Assembly (NCBI GenBank): GCA_015179045.1
Contig: WHUZ01000213.1
Span: 1 to 28,022, forward strand
Source of the DNA: Kalaharituber pfeilii
Lineage: Eukaryota; Ascomycota; Pezizomycetes; Pezizales; Pezizaceae
DNA length: 28,022 bases
Reading direction: 5' to 3'
Shown here in pieces: positions 11,069 to 21,393 of the stretch; within the stretch, counting starts at the first letter, position 1, and each line of letters opens with the position of its first letter. The position numbers were made by a program, and so were the translations under genes. The notes under the pieces were generated by a model. It was not told the DNA's origin. It did no database searches and was given only the letters and a program-made list of their open reading frames with translations.

Positions 11069-11117
11069 CACCCACCGACCCTGTTACCCCAGCGACTCGG
11101 GCCTCCGCGAGGAGAGA

Positions 11118-11326
11118 CTGGGGGGGTCCTTCGGTTTGCCCTGCTTAGTCAGCGAAACGACTGACTAAGCATGGGCATTAGGGGCTACAAACCCTTGAGC
11201 CGATTTCCGCAACCTAAAGAGCATGGATAAGACGCCTCCTCATTTGTTTTCCTTGTCTTTTTTCTGTCATGTATTCCACATAGCAATTCATGTTTGTTTC
11301 GAATCGAAGTAGCCGAGGACCATTAG
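11118..11326 (+). repeat. split direct repeat B2 (right end of element)
   Basis: About 209 bp, the second copy of B1, ending CCATTAG at the element's right edge. It carries the same palindrome, 11142-11152 with 11161-11171. A 49-bp spacer, 11069-11117, separates it from A2 and has no match next to A1 or B1. Confidence 0.92.
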
Positions 11327-11720
11327 TAGTTATAATATTTAATATTATAATTAAAATAGTACTTTTATTTTTACTACTTTTATTATTTTATATATTTTTA
11401 TATATATTACTATAATATTACTATCTTAAATAGTAATAAGAATATATTTATATTTATTATATTTTTAGTAGTTCTATATATTTTAATTACTATTTTTAAC
11501 TTTCTAAAATATATGCTAATTTTTTTTTACTTTTATATAAGTTAGCTAATCTTTCCTTATAGCTTTTTAAGAGTATAAAAGTAATTATTAGGTATAGTTA
11601 TATAGTACTTAATATATATTTTTCTATAGTATACAAGAGAATTAAGAACTATATATTATATGTATATAATCTAATAAAAAATAATGCATAAAAAGTATTA
11701 CTATCAGATTTTTTTTTAAA
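11327..11720. other. A+T-rich RIP-like stretch, no gene
   Basis: Almost wholly A/T with long TA-rich runs, similar in texture to 4980-6554 and 27340-28022. It probably is the right flank of the retroelement insertion site, an old repeat mutated beyond recognition. No reading frame or RNA gene is seen. Confidence 0.6.
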
Positions 11721-12320
11721 TATTCAGCTATGTCTGCTGAATCTACTATACTTTACATGATGCTGCTTACATTTCTGACGCCGCAGATATTATGTTTGGA
11801 AGTGTAGTAAAAGGGGTGCCAAGAAAACTCGCACGTCAGGGACTACTAGGTAAGCGACGATAGCAAGGTCTGACTGTACTAGCCCTTTTTTAAGAACTGT
11901 TTGGTTCACGAGCAGTCCATAGCGCTAATGATACTTAGAATCGCAGTGAGCCGGGTATCTATACCAATACCAATCACCTAATAAATCACATCGGTCCAGG
12001 GTATCAGCCATCTGAACGTCCCGTGGCGCTGTTCGATGGTATTGGCAGATGATCGTAGGAGGACTTGCATTTGCGTCATTCCTTCCTGCTACGCTAAGCA
12101 GGACGATTGCGCGATTAGCTCGAATTTTTGCTCCCAATTCCTGCTATGATAGAATTGTCTGTGACACGTTGTATACCTTACATAGCTCCGCTATCTGCAG
12201 GCTAATGTAAACACACCGTATCAATTCGCGAATAAGACTGTACTCGGGAGTAGGGGAAAATACTCAGAAGCGCTATGCATGCATTAATGTGCGCCACCGG
12301 ACAGGGGGTCAAAAGTGAAG
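11721..12320. other. intergenic, ordinary base composition, nothing recognised
   Basis: The composition switches abruptly from A+T-rich to balanced at about 11720. Only short ORFs without protein-like composition are present. Confidence 0.5.
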
Positions 12321-12322
12321 TA

Positions 12323-12898
12323 CCTAGGTATGACTTTTTGTCGAAAAGTCTTCAGAACTTTTGTATGGGATTTACACACAAAAGTACAACACACGTATTG
12401 TTTTAATTGCATTCAAGTCAACAAAGCATTGCATAATTTGCATAACTACAACCTGGCTGCCCAAATGCGAAGCCAATCTTGCACACTTCTAAGTAATGGT
12501 ATGAGGCATTCTTTTATTCTTTCATCCTACTCTTCTTGAGCCTTTTCCACTTCATTTGCGCATTTGCTGTGTACATTAATAATTCAGATGTGCTCAACTA
12601 GAGTAGTTTCTCGATTGTGAATTTTATACCGAAATTTTGCGTGCCGAGCTTGGATTTCCATTTCGCTATTGTATGAGGCTTCAGTGGGTGATTCAACACT
12701 GTGATTGGGAAAAATGAGTTGCGCTGGCTGATTGAAAACAAACATTGAAGCGTGTAACTGTGCGAAGCGTGTAGGAATCCTGTAGATAACAAGTGCTGGA
12801 TTACATAACAAACAGCTGAACTGCCCTAGCAACGATCCCTGTCACAATGTATGCAACTTTTCGCGCTTCTGAAGACTTACCCTTGATATCATACCGAG
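12323..12898. mobile_element. candidate non-autonomous TA-flanked inverted-repeat element, 576 bp
   Basis: Imperfect inverted repeats of about 37-40 bp face each other: the left arm 12318-12357 and the right arm 12868-12905. Both read inward AAGTAC, then GGTATGA, then AAGTCTTCAGAA. TA dinucleotides flank both ends (12321-12322 and 12899-12900), as for Tc1/mariner-superfamily insertions. The interior has no transposase-like ORF. The arms carry mismatches and a small gap, so the element is old and its exact ends are uncertain. Confidence 0.55.
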
Positions 12899-12905
12899 TA
12901 CTTTA

Positions 12906-14090
12906 GAACTGCACGTCCGGCCATAAGACAGCATTCTTATTCGTGAAGGAATATGGGTATATCGCCATCAATTGTACGCGGGGGCGTACCAGCTTTAATC
13001 TGGTTCGTACTCAATTAGGTACATTACAGACCCTCGTGAAGTGACTATCACTATCCTACATGGCGATCAGCTACAAGCGGGATGTGTTATTTTTTTAAAA
13101 AAATTAACTGTCGCCGCAGCAACTACCGCGAACTGGTGGCAGATAAGAATCATGTTGCTCGATTCGAGCCCACACATTATAATACTCATCGGGGTGCAGT
13201 TCGCCCGCATCTTTTCAGCGGATCGACACGCATTTAAGAAGTTGCCCATCTTGAATGTATTTAACGAAGGCATCGAAAAAGGGTTGACATGTAATCGCAG
13301 CTGAATTCTGCTTGAAGGTATCTAGCCTTAAGGCTTAGTGACGACAGCTCCCTAGTCCCGTCCCCAAATAGACTCTTGCATGTTGCATGCTCAGGGTTGG
13401 GTTGGCAGCATTTACGGTGCTGTGCGACCAATCGAGAGAAGTGATTTGTACTATTCTAGATTGAAGTTGGACTTCTCCTGCAATCATGCAATGGTTCGCT
13501 GGAGACCTGATTGAGCACCGGCACTCAGTCAAGTGTTCAAATGTCTACCCCCGGCGATGGCATACCTACATATGTACTCTTACACCGATCCACCGCTCAC
13601 TCACGAGGAAGTGTGACACGAGATTTATCGGAATGCTGAAGGGCATTACAGAGTATGCATACTGGTTTTCCGAAAACTTGAAATAACTAGCCAGTTGCAA
13701 CCACCTTAGTATCCCAAGCATTGCAAAGGGGAAGGCCGCAGTGACCATCGCAGAAATTGCGGTAAGCTGAAATCGTAAGGCCTACTGTAGTGCTGAAAGT
13801 TGACAGGATATATTCGGCAGTCACGCCTCATTGTCATAGTAGACTGGAAGGGGCACTCCTAGCCATGCTCGCAGTGCCCCAATAATCGCTGTAACCCTTG
13901 TCCATAATCCATATTTAAACGCTAATTTAACCAGTTACAAAAGAACTCCTGTCAAACTGCCAAACTAAACAAAGAAATTCAAAGGCTGGTGATTCGTGAT
14001 TAGACCTGGCCGCCCCCTTCATTGACCATCCGACCTCTCTTTACAGAACAGAGACCAACCAGTTGCTATATCCGTCATAGTATTGGTGTT
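12906..14090. other. intergenic region downstream of the Hsp70-like gene, nothing recognised
   Basis: About 1.2 kb with only short, low-quality ORFs on both strands. I see no repeat, RNA gene or conserved protein motif. Confidence 0.45.
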
Positions 14091-14311
14091 CTATGATTGT
14101 GCCCTGCCTCTAAACCAGTAATGAAATCTTTGGCCTAACCGCTTCCTTGGTGGAACTCCTGAGAACTCTGGCTGGGACATGACACTTGGGACTATACCAC
14201 CTCCGTAAAGAAGCTGTATCCCAACAATTACCTCCGTCTCATAATATCTCTTGCGGAATATCCGACTACTCTGATACGCTACTTCTTTCCTACGACAATA
14301 CGATTTGTCTC
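14091..14311 (-). pseudogene. possible detached C-terminal coding sequence of the Hsp70-like gene
   Basis: Directly past the modelled stop, a neighbouring frame stays open to a TAG at 14091 and encodes FRKRYYETEVIVGIQLLYGG near the middle. This texture resembles the C-terminal segment of fungal Hsp70-like proteins, which usually continue some 50-70 residues beyond the Cys-x-x-x-Trp region where the model ends. It would imply a frameshift or a missed intron around 14310. The resemblance is by eye only. Confidence 0.35.
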
Positions 14312-16862
14312 TCAGATCGCTCCTTCCCATATCCAATTGGTCTGACAAACTTTGATTAAAGGTGGGTCTAAGACGAGCATTGTATTAGGGCTATCCGATT
14401 GCAGTTCAAGCAATGCCTGTATCAAACAATGAATGCTTACCGTTGCCATCCTCACTAAAAACTGGTGGTAAATTAGTCACATCATGATCATCACACCGCA
14501 CAACGACAAAGTCCATCGCCCTAGGTTTGCCTTTCATGAAAGCCACCTTGTGCTTTTCGTAAGCAAACATTCGGCCTGTCTTAGGGTCAGGTTCTACCGC
14601 ATTTCCCTAATGAAGATTGCTCATCAGTCTTACTTCTCATCCATTCTGGGATTTCCAGGCCATCAAGGAACATCATATACTAGCTTGTCTGGATCTGGGA
14701 GCATACTTTTCTGATTAGCCACATGATTTGCCCCTTGACTATTTGCTTCCCCGTTACTAGGTCTATTTCTGGAATCAAATTCAGCGGTGAGTGTTTGGCT
14801 GGGTCGAATTCCTCTGTTACAATGAATCCAAAGCTACTTGAGGGTATGACCGCAGTTGAGGGTGAATATTGTGCAAACGCTCGTGCAACTTGCTTCTGGC
14901 CGCGCCGAGCATCACTGCTGCTGAAGTCCTATTCAATATCGATGTTAGTAACTGACCGCCTTTGCAAATTTTGGCATAAAACGCATCCAGTATGGCAAAA
15001 GCTCACTCCTGTTTATTATGTAGAGTGATCAGTCGGAGGCTTCGACTTTCAGCCCATTGTTTCATCTTAGCTGTAACATATGGAGATGCAGCTAGTCCGC
15101 CGATGAAAACCATCGCCTATGTAAAATCAATTCTTCGCTTAGCAAACCTGCTCAGCACAGTCGAGCAGCATCCTCTAGGACAATGACGGCCCACTTAAAG
15201 GAAGGTCATTGCTCGACTGACCTGAAATGTATGACCTCTGGCCTCCAGTGAAGAGAGTTGTCTCTGGACAAAATCTGTCAATTGATGTAACACTTGATCA
15301 AAACAAGACCGCATGAGCTCACTATCGCTCGATCAGTCACTCCAGCTACATTATGGCCGTCATACGATACCGTAGGGGCAAGACTCACTCGCTCACGTTG
15401 AACACACCGTTATAGACGTTTGCTTCGGGAATATTCATAAGCCCTAGGCTTTCAAAGCTGATGGGACGTGACATTGCTAGATTGCTGTGATCGAATATAA
15501 TTTTATATCGCTCAAAGTCCTTCATAGCCTTGATGATGTCTGATTCACGCATTTGCTGAATATCATCTGGTCTGTTCAAGAAGCGTTCAATTACCTGCCA
15601 TGCTGTTTCAATCCTACTGTGGAAGGCGCTGTTGATGTCCAAGGAACCAAACAATTGACCTGCAAATTCACCCAATGGAGCCATTTGTAAACGCAAACCC
15701 TTGTCTGAAGTAGACATCTCGTCGATTTGAAAGCTAAAGAGATCCTTAGTGAAGGTTATACCATCAGCTGATACCCACATGAAAAACGTTGGCACTGCAG
15801 CAACCGTGGATCGTGGCCTACCGTTGTGCCGCCTCCAGCATCGCAAACGAAGATTTTATTACCAACCTAATATCATGCAAAGTAAGCCATGGAGTAGAGA
15901 ACAAAGTAGTCTAAGCAAGGAAGGATATGGCAAAAACAAACCGTTAACCCTAAATCCATCGCTTTAGGTGCACTGACGCCTTTCGGTCTCTGGTTTGCCT
16001 CTCGAGCTGAGACCATTTGCTGATGATCGAAAAGCACGTGCGTCACGGCTGCTTCAGGCTCAAGCAAGGTATCGATAGTCCCTCTAAACCCAGAGGCGGG
16101 AAGGACGTCCTCTCGCAACTTGCCGATCATCTCAGCACTGAAAAAGGCAGGAACTGTGAAAACCCATTCAAAGGTGAAATCAATGTCCCTATATTTTGGA
16201 CCGTAGTCCTGTTGCAACTGGGCGTAGAATCCTCGTAGCATTCCGGAGAGGAAATCTTGAACCAACATTTCAACTGACAAATTTAAACCCAACTCCCCAC
16301 GACTCAACATCTTGGCCCTGTTCTCAGCTATGACACTCGAATAATAATTTCCCTGACGCACACCTGGTTGCCCTGTATTTGAGTGCCCGTCGCCACCCGG
16401 ATCCAGCTGAAGCTTGAAGAATTGCTGGGCATGTGGGCAACTCTCGTCCACGAGATTGCCCCAGTTGTATATACGGTTTCCATCCAAACTCCTTGTGCAG
16501 TTGTTGGAGGCAGGGTCAGGTGCCCCAGGATGAGAATTCGACGAACAGTAGCATAGCCTCGTAGGAATCTTCGGCCTATCGTCCCTGTTGAAGAAGACAG
16601 TTTTAATCCGAGCTCTGGCACCTTTTTCAGTATCCACATATGCGAAACCTGCGTGTACCACTCATGTTAATCAAAACAATTGGACGCCGGAGGGTTTATC
16701 TCAATTACGCATATCTAGGGAGAGACTAATTGCATACTGACCTGAGTATGTGGTGCCGAAATCAACACCAACAATAAGCGAAGGGCCTGACCTCGATGGC
16801 AAGCTAGTTCGGGATTGCTGGGCTTGGTTATGCAAGTGTGGTCGCCTCACAGTGCCTGCCAT
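14312..16862 (-). CDS. Hsp70-like (DnaK-type ATPase) protein, 10-exon model
   Basis: The model joins 16742-16862, 15978-16648, 15822-15866, 15389-15744, 15222-15318, 15007-15116, 14890-14928, 14707-14836, 14441-14606 and 14312-14367, giving 596 aa with phases that all agree. The start is ATG 16862. The phosphate-1 loop reads VGVDFGTTYSG across intron 1. A second ATPase signature reads FVCDAGGGTTDLFSFQ across intron 3, the adenosine-binding motif reads MVFIGGLAASPYV in exon 6, and the family's conserved WLIRKGN lies across a later intron. Introns are 53-111 nt; the intron at 14929-15006 has TTACTAAC. The family is the fungal Hsp70-like set lacking a typical substrate-binding domain; some members occur near stress or heterokaryon-incompatibility genes, and function here is unknown. 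Weak points: the 53-nt intron 14837-14889 has a poor donor, and the TGA at 14312 may be premature. Confidence 0.82.
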
Positions 16863-17393
16863 TTCGGAAGTCTGACAGTTGCGAAATTGAATGAATGAAG
16901 ACCGTGAAGGTTTTGTGACCAAAGGTTCACCAGGACGGCAAGATGAACTTGGAATAGTGGTTGTCGATTGAGAAATTTGCAAAATGAGCAAGTCGATGAG
17001 AGCTAGGGAGATAACTCTTTTTTAGTTGCACATTCCACTTATTGGAGCACATACTTACCACCTTGCGCTTTTGTAAGATGACTCTGATAAAGGTATCTCC
17101 GGTATCCTGTAGGCGTGCTGAATCGGTGGCTCCAGCTGGACAAGATGCAAGCAAACTGGAAGAAAGAATTAATAGATAAATACATCGACTGGCTTCCGTA
17201 CGAATATATTTCCGTCAGAGCATGCCACTCCGCACAGGAACACGCTGGTGCGGCAAAGTGTTGCCTGCACATGCATACTTGAAACTAGGCAACGCTGGAT
17301 TTGTCTCAGGCGGATCTTATTATAATCTATTGCGAATCCCTCAGAAGTGTATACACAGTGTGCTGCTTCGGTCTATAGCTATATATTCCCATC
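16863..17393. promoter_or_regulatory. shared upstream region of two divergent genes
   Basis: About 530 bp between the minus-strand Hsp70-like ATG and the plus-strand ATG at 17394. It should hold both promoters and 5' UTRs. The reading frame of the Hsp70-like gene stays open upstream to about 16991 without another ATG, so an extra upstream exon is possible. No clear TATA box or heat-shock element array was recognised. Confidence 0.45.
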
Positions 17394-18892
17394 ATGAGAG
17401 AGGCACCCACTAACAGAAGAGCTACGTTTCCGAAAACGTCCACATCATCAAAACACAAGGCTACTGATTCTATACCCCGAGCGCGCACACTACCAGCGTA
17501 TTTGGCTGACCCCAATGCTCCACGACGACAGTATTGGCAACCAAGCGCTGCTGAAAATGCAAACACTCTGGGGTCGCTGAGTACTTTCATTTTCGGTATT
17601 GCTACTGGGCTGGCACCCCTTCTACCATCAACATCTTTTCCTGGGTTCTGCAGAGTTTCCCATGGAAAGTCAGAAGCAGCAAAGCAGCTGGAACGTCACC
17701 TGCCTGATTACCAGGCCGCTTTTCAGGCTCCGCAAGGAGAAACCCACACAAAACCTTCAGCAATTGCTGCAATCATATCTGCATTTGTTTGGGATTGCAT
17801 ACAAGAATACAGCATTTTCACAAAGGATGCAGCTTTGGATCTGAAGGGGATATCGAAACGTGTGTACTCTTCATGGACATATCACAATGGCCACCTCCGC
17901 CGTCTGTATTTGGTTCATTAGCATCCCACTAATGGTAATGTTTAGTTAGGTATCCTGGCCGTGGGAAAGGTAAACGGCAGCCTACCATGGACGAAGAATT
18001 GGAAGAAATCTATGCAGCCCGCATGGTACTGGTGCACGGGTACGGTGAACCTCCTCAGCCAAACTCTCCACAGGAGAATATGGCCTTATTACAGTTTCAA
18101 TCTCTCTATAAGCATCTCTTTCCACTTGGCGATGACGAAGGGCGCCGTCAAATATGGCTATTAGCAAGAGAGGTGTGGAAGCTCTCAATGCAGCTAAGAA
18201 ACCAAAAAGGCGAACTCGAAATCTCCTTCAGCCCATTCTCCACTGCAACGTATCATAATCGTCTAAAGAAGGGTGAAATCCAGGAGATTCTTTATTATGA
18301 TATTACTACTGGTGAGCGGTCTACGCCCCCACCACAGCCGCCAACGAAAACGAAAGCCAGTGGCCCGATTCTATGGTTTCCAGAGGTGGTATTATACAGG
18401 CAGCAAACTCGTAATGACGACAAAGACACAGCTCTTGTGTTTAAGCCAAAATACTCCCCAGACCTAGATACGCTTATTGAACGAGAGAGAAGTCTGGAAT
18501 CACACCGGTCAGAGGTGGCAAAAAAGCGATCTAAGAGTGATCTGGACAAGATAACGCCAGTTGTTGAAGGGGTGGCACTCGCTCAATCTCACTCGTCAAA
18601 AATTGAGTCGTATCCGGCTCCTAGTCATGTCGAGAATAAACATGACAGTAAAAAGCAACCCCGACATCCCGAGCGATCTGTTACGATTAATGACAAGAAC
18701 AAGCCTACCACCTCGAGTTCTAGAACAACATCAAACCAGCAGAGGACGCCACCGCGGAAGCTTTCATTCTGGCAGAAACTATTACAGTTGCTCTTCGGAC
18801 GCAAATCGAGTGACAGCAGGCCAACTCGTTCTCAGACAGACCCCGGTTACAAAACTAAGACAGGCCAGAAGAAGAGATCAAAAACCTACTAA
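17394..18892 (+). CDS. hypothetical two-exon protein, 484 aa, basic Ser/Lys-rich C-terminus
   Basis: The model joins 17394-17905 and 17950-18892. The 44-nt intron (GTATTT...TTAG with CACTAAT inside) keeps phase 2 on both sides and makes the two long ORFs one frame. I do not recognise a family. The first exon has two hydrophobic stretches (around residues 63-78 and 123-135). The second has acidic MDEELEEIYAARM, aromatic WLLAREVWKLSMQL, then GPILWFPEVVLYRQQ. The last 130 residues are Lys/Ser/Arg-rich and look disordered, with PPRKLSFWQKLLQLLFGRK near the end, a basic amphipathic patch that could bind membrane or nucleic acid. If the intron is not used, exon 2 alone from ATG 17987 gives 301 aa. 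The long exon-2 ORF is the surest part. Confidence 0.65.
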
Positions 18893-18949
18893 TCAACTTC
18901 TGGAGTCGTGCATCATTATCTGCAAAGAGATTAATTGCTGAACTGTTCT

Positions 18950-19015
18950 CTCTTTCCTTTTTCCTCTGCTTCCTTTTTCCTCTGCTTCCTTTTTCCCTTT
19001 TTCCCCTTTTTTTCT
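18950..19015 (+). repeat. pyrimidine-rich short tandem repeat 3' of the hypothetical gene
   Basis: Two to three tandem copies of a 16-bp unit, CCTCTGCTTCCTTTTT, run into C/T homopolymer tracts. It lies just after the stop codon, likely in the 3' UTR. Confidence 0.75.
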
Positions 19016-19552
19016 TGCACCTGCTGCGAAATTTTTTTCAGCCATCTTTCGTTTCTATCTCCTTGCTACATGGCTCTTTCCAACTGCTAACTCGTGATAG
19101 CGGAATCTTGAGGTTTAGCTTACGGTCGAGTTATGTAGTTATTTTATGAATTCTAAGGTTGCATAGGATGATTCAATTGGGTCGATGTTTCAGTTTTCGT
19201 CGATCTTGTTATCGATCTGTGTTGGAATGTCTGGTATGGAATTGGTCTAGGGAGGTCTCGGTATCTGCGGGGTTGTGTACACGTTGTTGGAATCAAGGGT
19301 ATCGGTAGTCAGCGTCTGGTTACGAGACTAGGGTATCGGGTCACTGTTAGCAGGAAGGAACCGCATGTTCGCTAACATGCGATTGGATTGCTTGTCTTCA
19401 TTAGCACTTCGTGGGATTGGGCTGATACTACGTTTCCCGAATTTGGGGATGGCTTAACTTTAGAGTTGGATTTGATGGTCGCAATTACTTGTATGGATCG
19501 ACATAACCCACAAGCAATCTCGAATATTGAAAGAAATCAAACTGCCTTTTTG
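19016..19552. other. intergenic, nothing recognised
   Basis: Balanced composition with only short ORFs. No motif or repeat is seen before the MITE at 19555. Confidence 0.45.
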
Positions 19553-19554
19553 TA

Positions 19555-19653
19555 CTCGCTGGTTCGGAAAGTATTGGAACGCTGCATAAATTTTGTGCGC
19601 TATTCACCTTCAAAATAATGCAAATTTTTTATGCAGCGTTCCAATACTTTGAG
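19555..19653. mobile_element. palindromic MITE, copy 1, with a deleted right arm
   Basis: The left arm reads CTCGCTGGTTCGGAAAG, then TATTGGAACGCTGCATAA. The right arm is its inverse but lacks about 10 bases (CCGAACCAGC) just inside the terminal GAG. TA flanks both ends (19553-19554 and 19654-19655). The arms are identical to those of copy 2 apart from this gap. The element is about 99 bp and has no coding capacity. Confidence 0.88.
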
Positions 19654-19655
19654 TA

Positions 19656-21391
19656 CAAAATCTGAGTATTCTAATGATTTTCCAATCTCATAAACACAAG
19701 CATCGGGCAAACAGAGCTCCTTTGGGCGAAAACCACCCCCTACTAATAGAAACGATGATCTTTGAAGTTCGATTTCACGGCGACCTGATAGCAAGATTGC
19801 ATTGCATCCTACTAACTATACATGCACCAGCTGTGAGCGCTGAATGCTGCTGTAATCTTGAGCTCCTGCAGAAGGGACCATGCTCAATTAGGCACAAGTT
19901 GATCGCATCACGAGCCAACAGAGGTGCAGTGACGCGTGAATGTGTTCCTACTGTAGGTTTAAAATAATGAATGCGCAACGCATCAGCATATTTAGTAAAG
20001 TACGCTGCTGCTTGAGTACAGGGGCCTGGCACTTCTCTGGATTAGCAGTAGCCTAGTGGATGCTGCCCGATCTACCGTGCAATGTGCGATATTTCATGTA
20101 AGCCCTGAGTGGTAGTACTTATGTCTAAAAGCATGAGATAGATAATCTGCACTGACAAGAAACGTCTCATAGCTAGCTATCGGCGGGAACAAGACAAACG
20201 CATCATGAGAAAAGGTTAAAATACTCTCTCCTCTCATGTATTACCTTTGTGCAAATTTCATCAAGCTTCATCCACCAATCCAGGATTGGCCACAAGGAAC
20301 AAGAACCTCTGGCCACCGAATGCTGTCATCGTCTTGTATGCATGCGTGGGGTGAATCCGTGTGTAAGCCGGTTCGGGATTAGTGTAAGCCATGTATTCGG
20401 GTCCTCCATGAGTAGATGTACGTTGCATGCTGGTTCAGCCGTTCATAAGTGCAAATCCAAAGAAGCCTAGATACTCCGTACACGGCATCTCTTGGAAGCT
20501 TGCAATGATTCATGCAAAGACTCGAGTAAAGTAGGGTAAAATTACCTCATATTAAGGACAGTCCCGTACTAGCAAATCGATGCCCAGTGTAGGGAAGTGG
20601 TGAGGGATCTCTTATGAAGTAAATCAAATCTTGATGATCTATCTACATGGCTCTATTTACATGTTATCCTCACCCAATACCATCATCCATTTATTTAGAA
20701 AATATACAATTCAATTTGAGCTCCAGATACCATCCTATAGAAGCTTTTTACTATCGTTCACAGTGCAAAAATTCTCATAAACTGCTAGCAATCCCTTGTA
20801 AGACATTGATGGATGATCCCAGGCTAATGCGGTTTTTTGGTCACTTATAGGAGAACGTCTCTTACGCACTAGCTAATTTTACGGTATTACCGCTTTCTAT
20901 GAAGTATTTCATTAACAAAGCCAACGCGCACGTTATTGCGGACCAGATTGGAAAGAATTCGCAGCAAACAGGTCCGCCGCCTAATTATAGGCTCTACTCT
21001 CGACCTTTCATCTCAGAGAGCTGTGAAATTATCTCCATAGACAATAGTGAAGCACTAAGTAGAAGTGCTTCAGCTATGTCGCCAGCTACAACATCGTTAA
21101 CCACAGTTACGCCTCGAATTCAGGCCACCTCTAGCCTCCAGAGTCCATAACAGTCTGAAAATGTGTTCTGTAGCTAGGTCTCCTCTAAGTCATGCCTGTA
21201 TTGGCCTATCCCACCTTCGATCTAGATTCTTGCCATTGTAGTATTTAGTTCTTAAGTGCCCTCTTGTTGAGGACATCTCGCGCGGTTGCTTGGAATACGT
21301 CGCCTGATTGTCAGAATTAAAGTGTGGCGACGGCTGATGCAGGTTCGAACTTACCTACTTTAGCTACGCTAAATAGTGACAGCCTGTGTCG
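19656..21391. other. 1.7-kb intergenic stretch, nothing recognised
   Basis: Several 60-97-codon ORFs exist on both strands, but none shows a domain, a consistent splice pattern or protein-like composition. The stretch is framed by the two MITE copies. Confidence 0.4.
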
Positions 21392-21393
21392 TA

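Larger units (their letters stand above)
6555..11326 (+). mobile_element. Ngaro/PAT-type tyrosine-recombinase retrotransposon (DIRS order) with split direct repeats
   Basis: The element is bounded by split direct repeats in the order A1 (6555-6806), body, B1 (10608-10815), A2 (10816-11068), B2 (11118-11326). The plus-strand body reads a gag-like region with a Cys/His motif, then RT with YLDDF, RNase H with WTDAS, then a tyrosine recombinase in place of a DDE integrase. Split direct repeats with this gene order define Ngaro/PAT-like members of the DIRS order. Such elements integrate through a circular intermediate by tyrosine recombinase and make no target duplication; none is seen. The reading frames contain stops and frameshifts, so this copy cannot move by itself. 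It is far less A+T-biased than its flanks, so it inserted later. Confidence 0.9.

Noticed and set aside
6555..11326. Interpretation as an LTR retrotransposon with A2-B2 as an LTR
   Set aside because: The repeats are split (A before and B after the body, then A-B again) and the integrase is a tyrosine recombinase, so it is not an LTR element.
15749..16238. Plus-strand ORFs opposite the Hsp70-like gene
   Set aside because: Antisense shadows of exons with recognised ATPase motifs.
15873..16661. 262-codon single-exon ORF
   Set aside because: It is exon 2 of the Hsp70-like gene plus translated intron sequence at both ends; the tail beyond RPKG is intronic.
18295..18941. Alternative-frame ORFs over the second exon of the hypothetical gene
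   Set aside because: Shorter, and overlapped by the 301-codon frame, which has consistent length and composition.
19388..19618. Plus-strand 76-codon ORF
   Set aside because: Its end runs through the MITE arm and the rest has no protein-like features.
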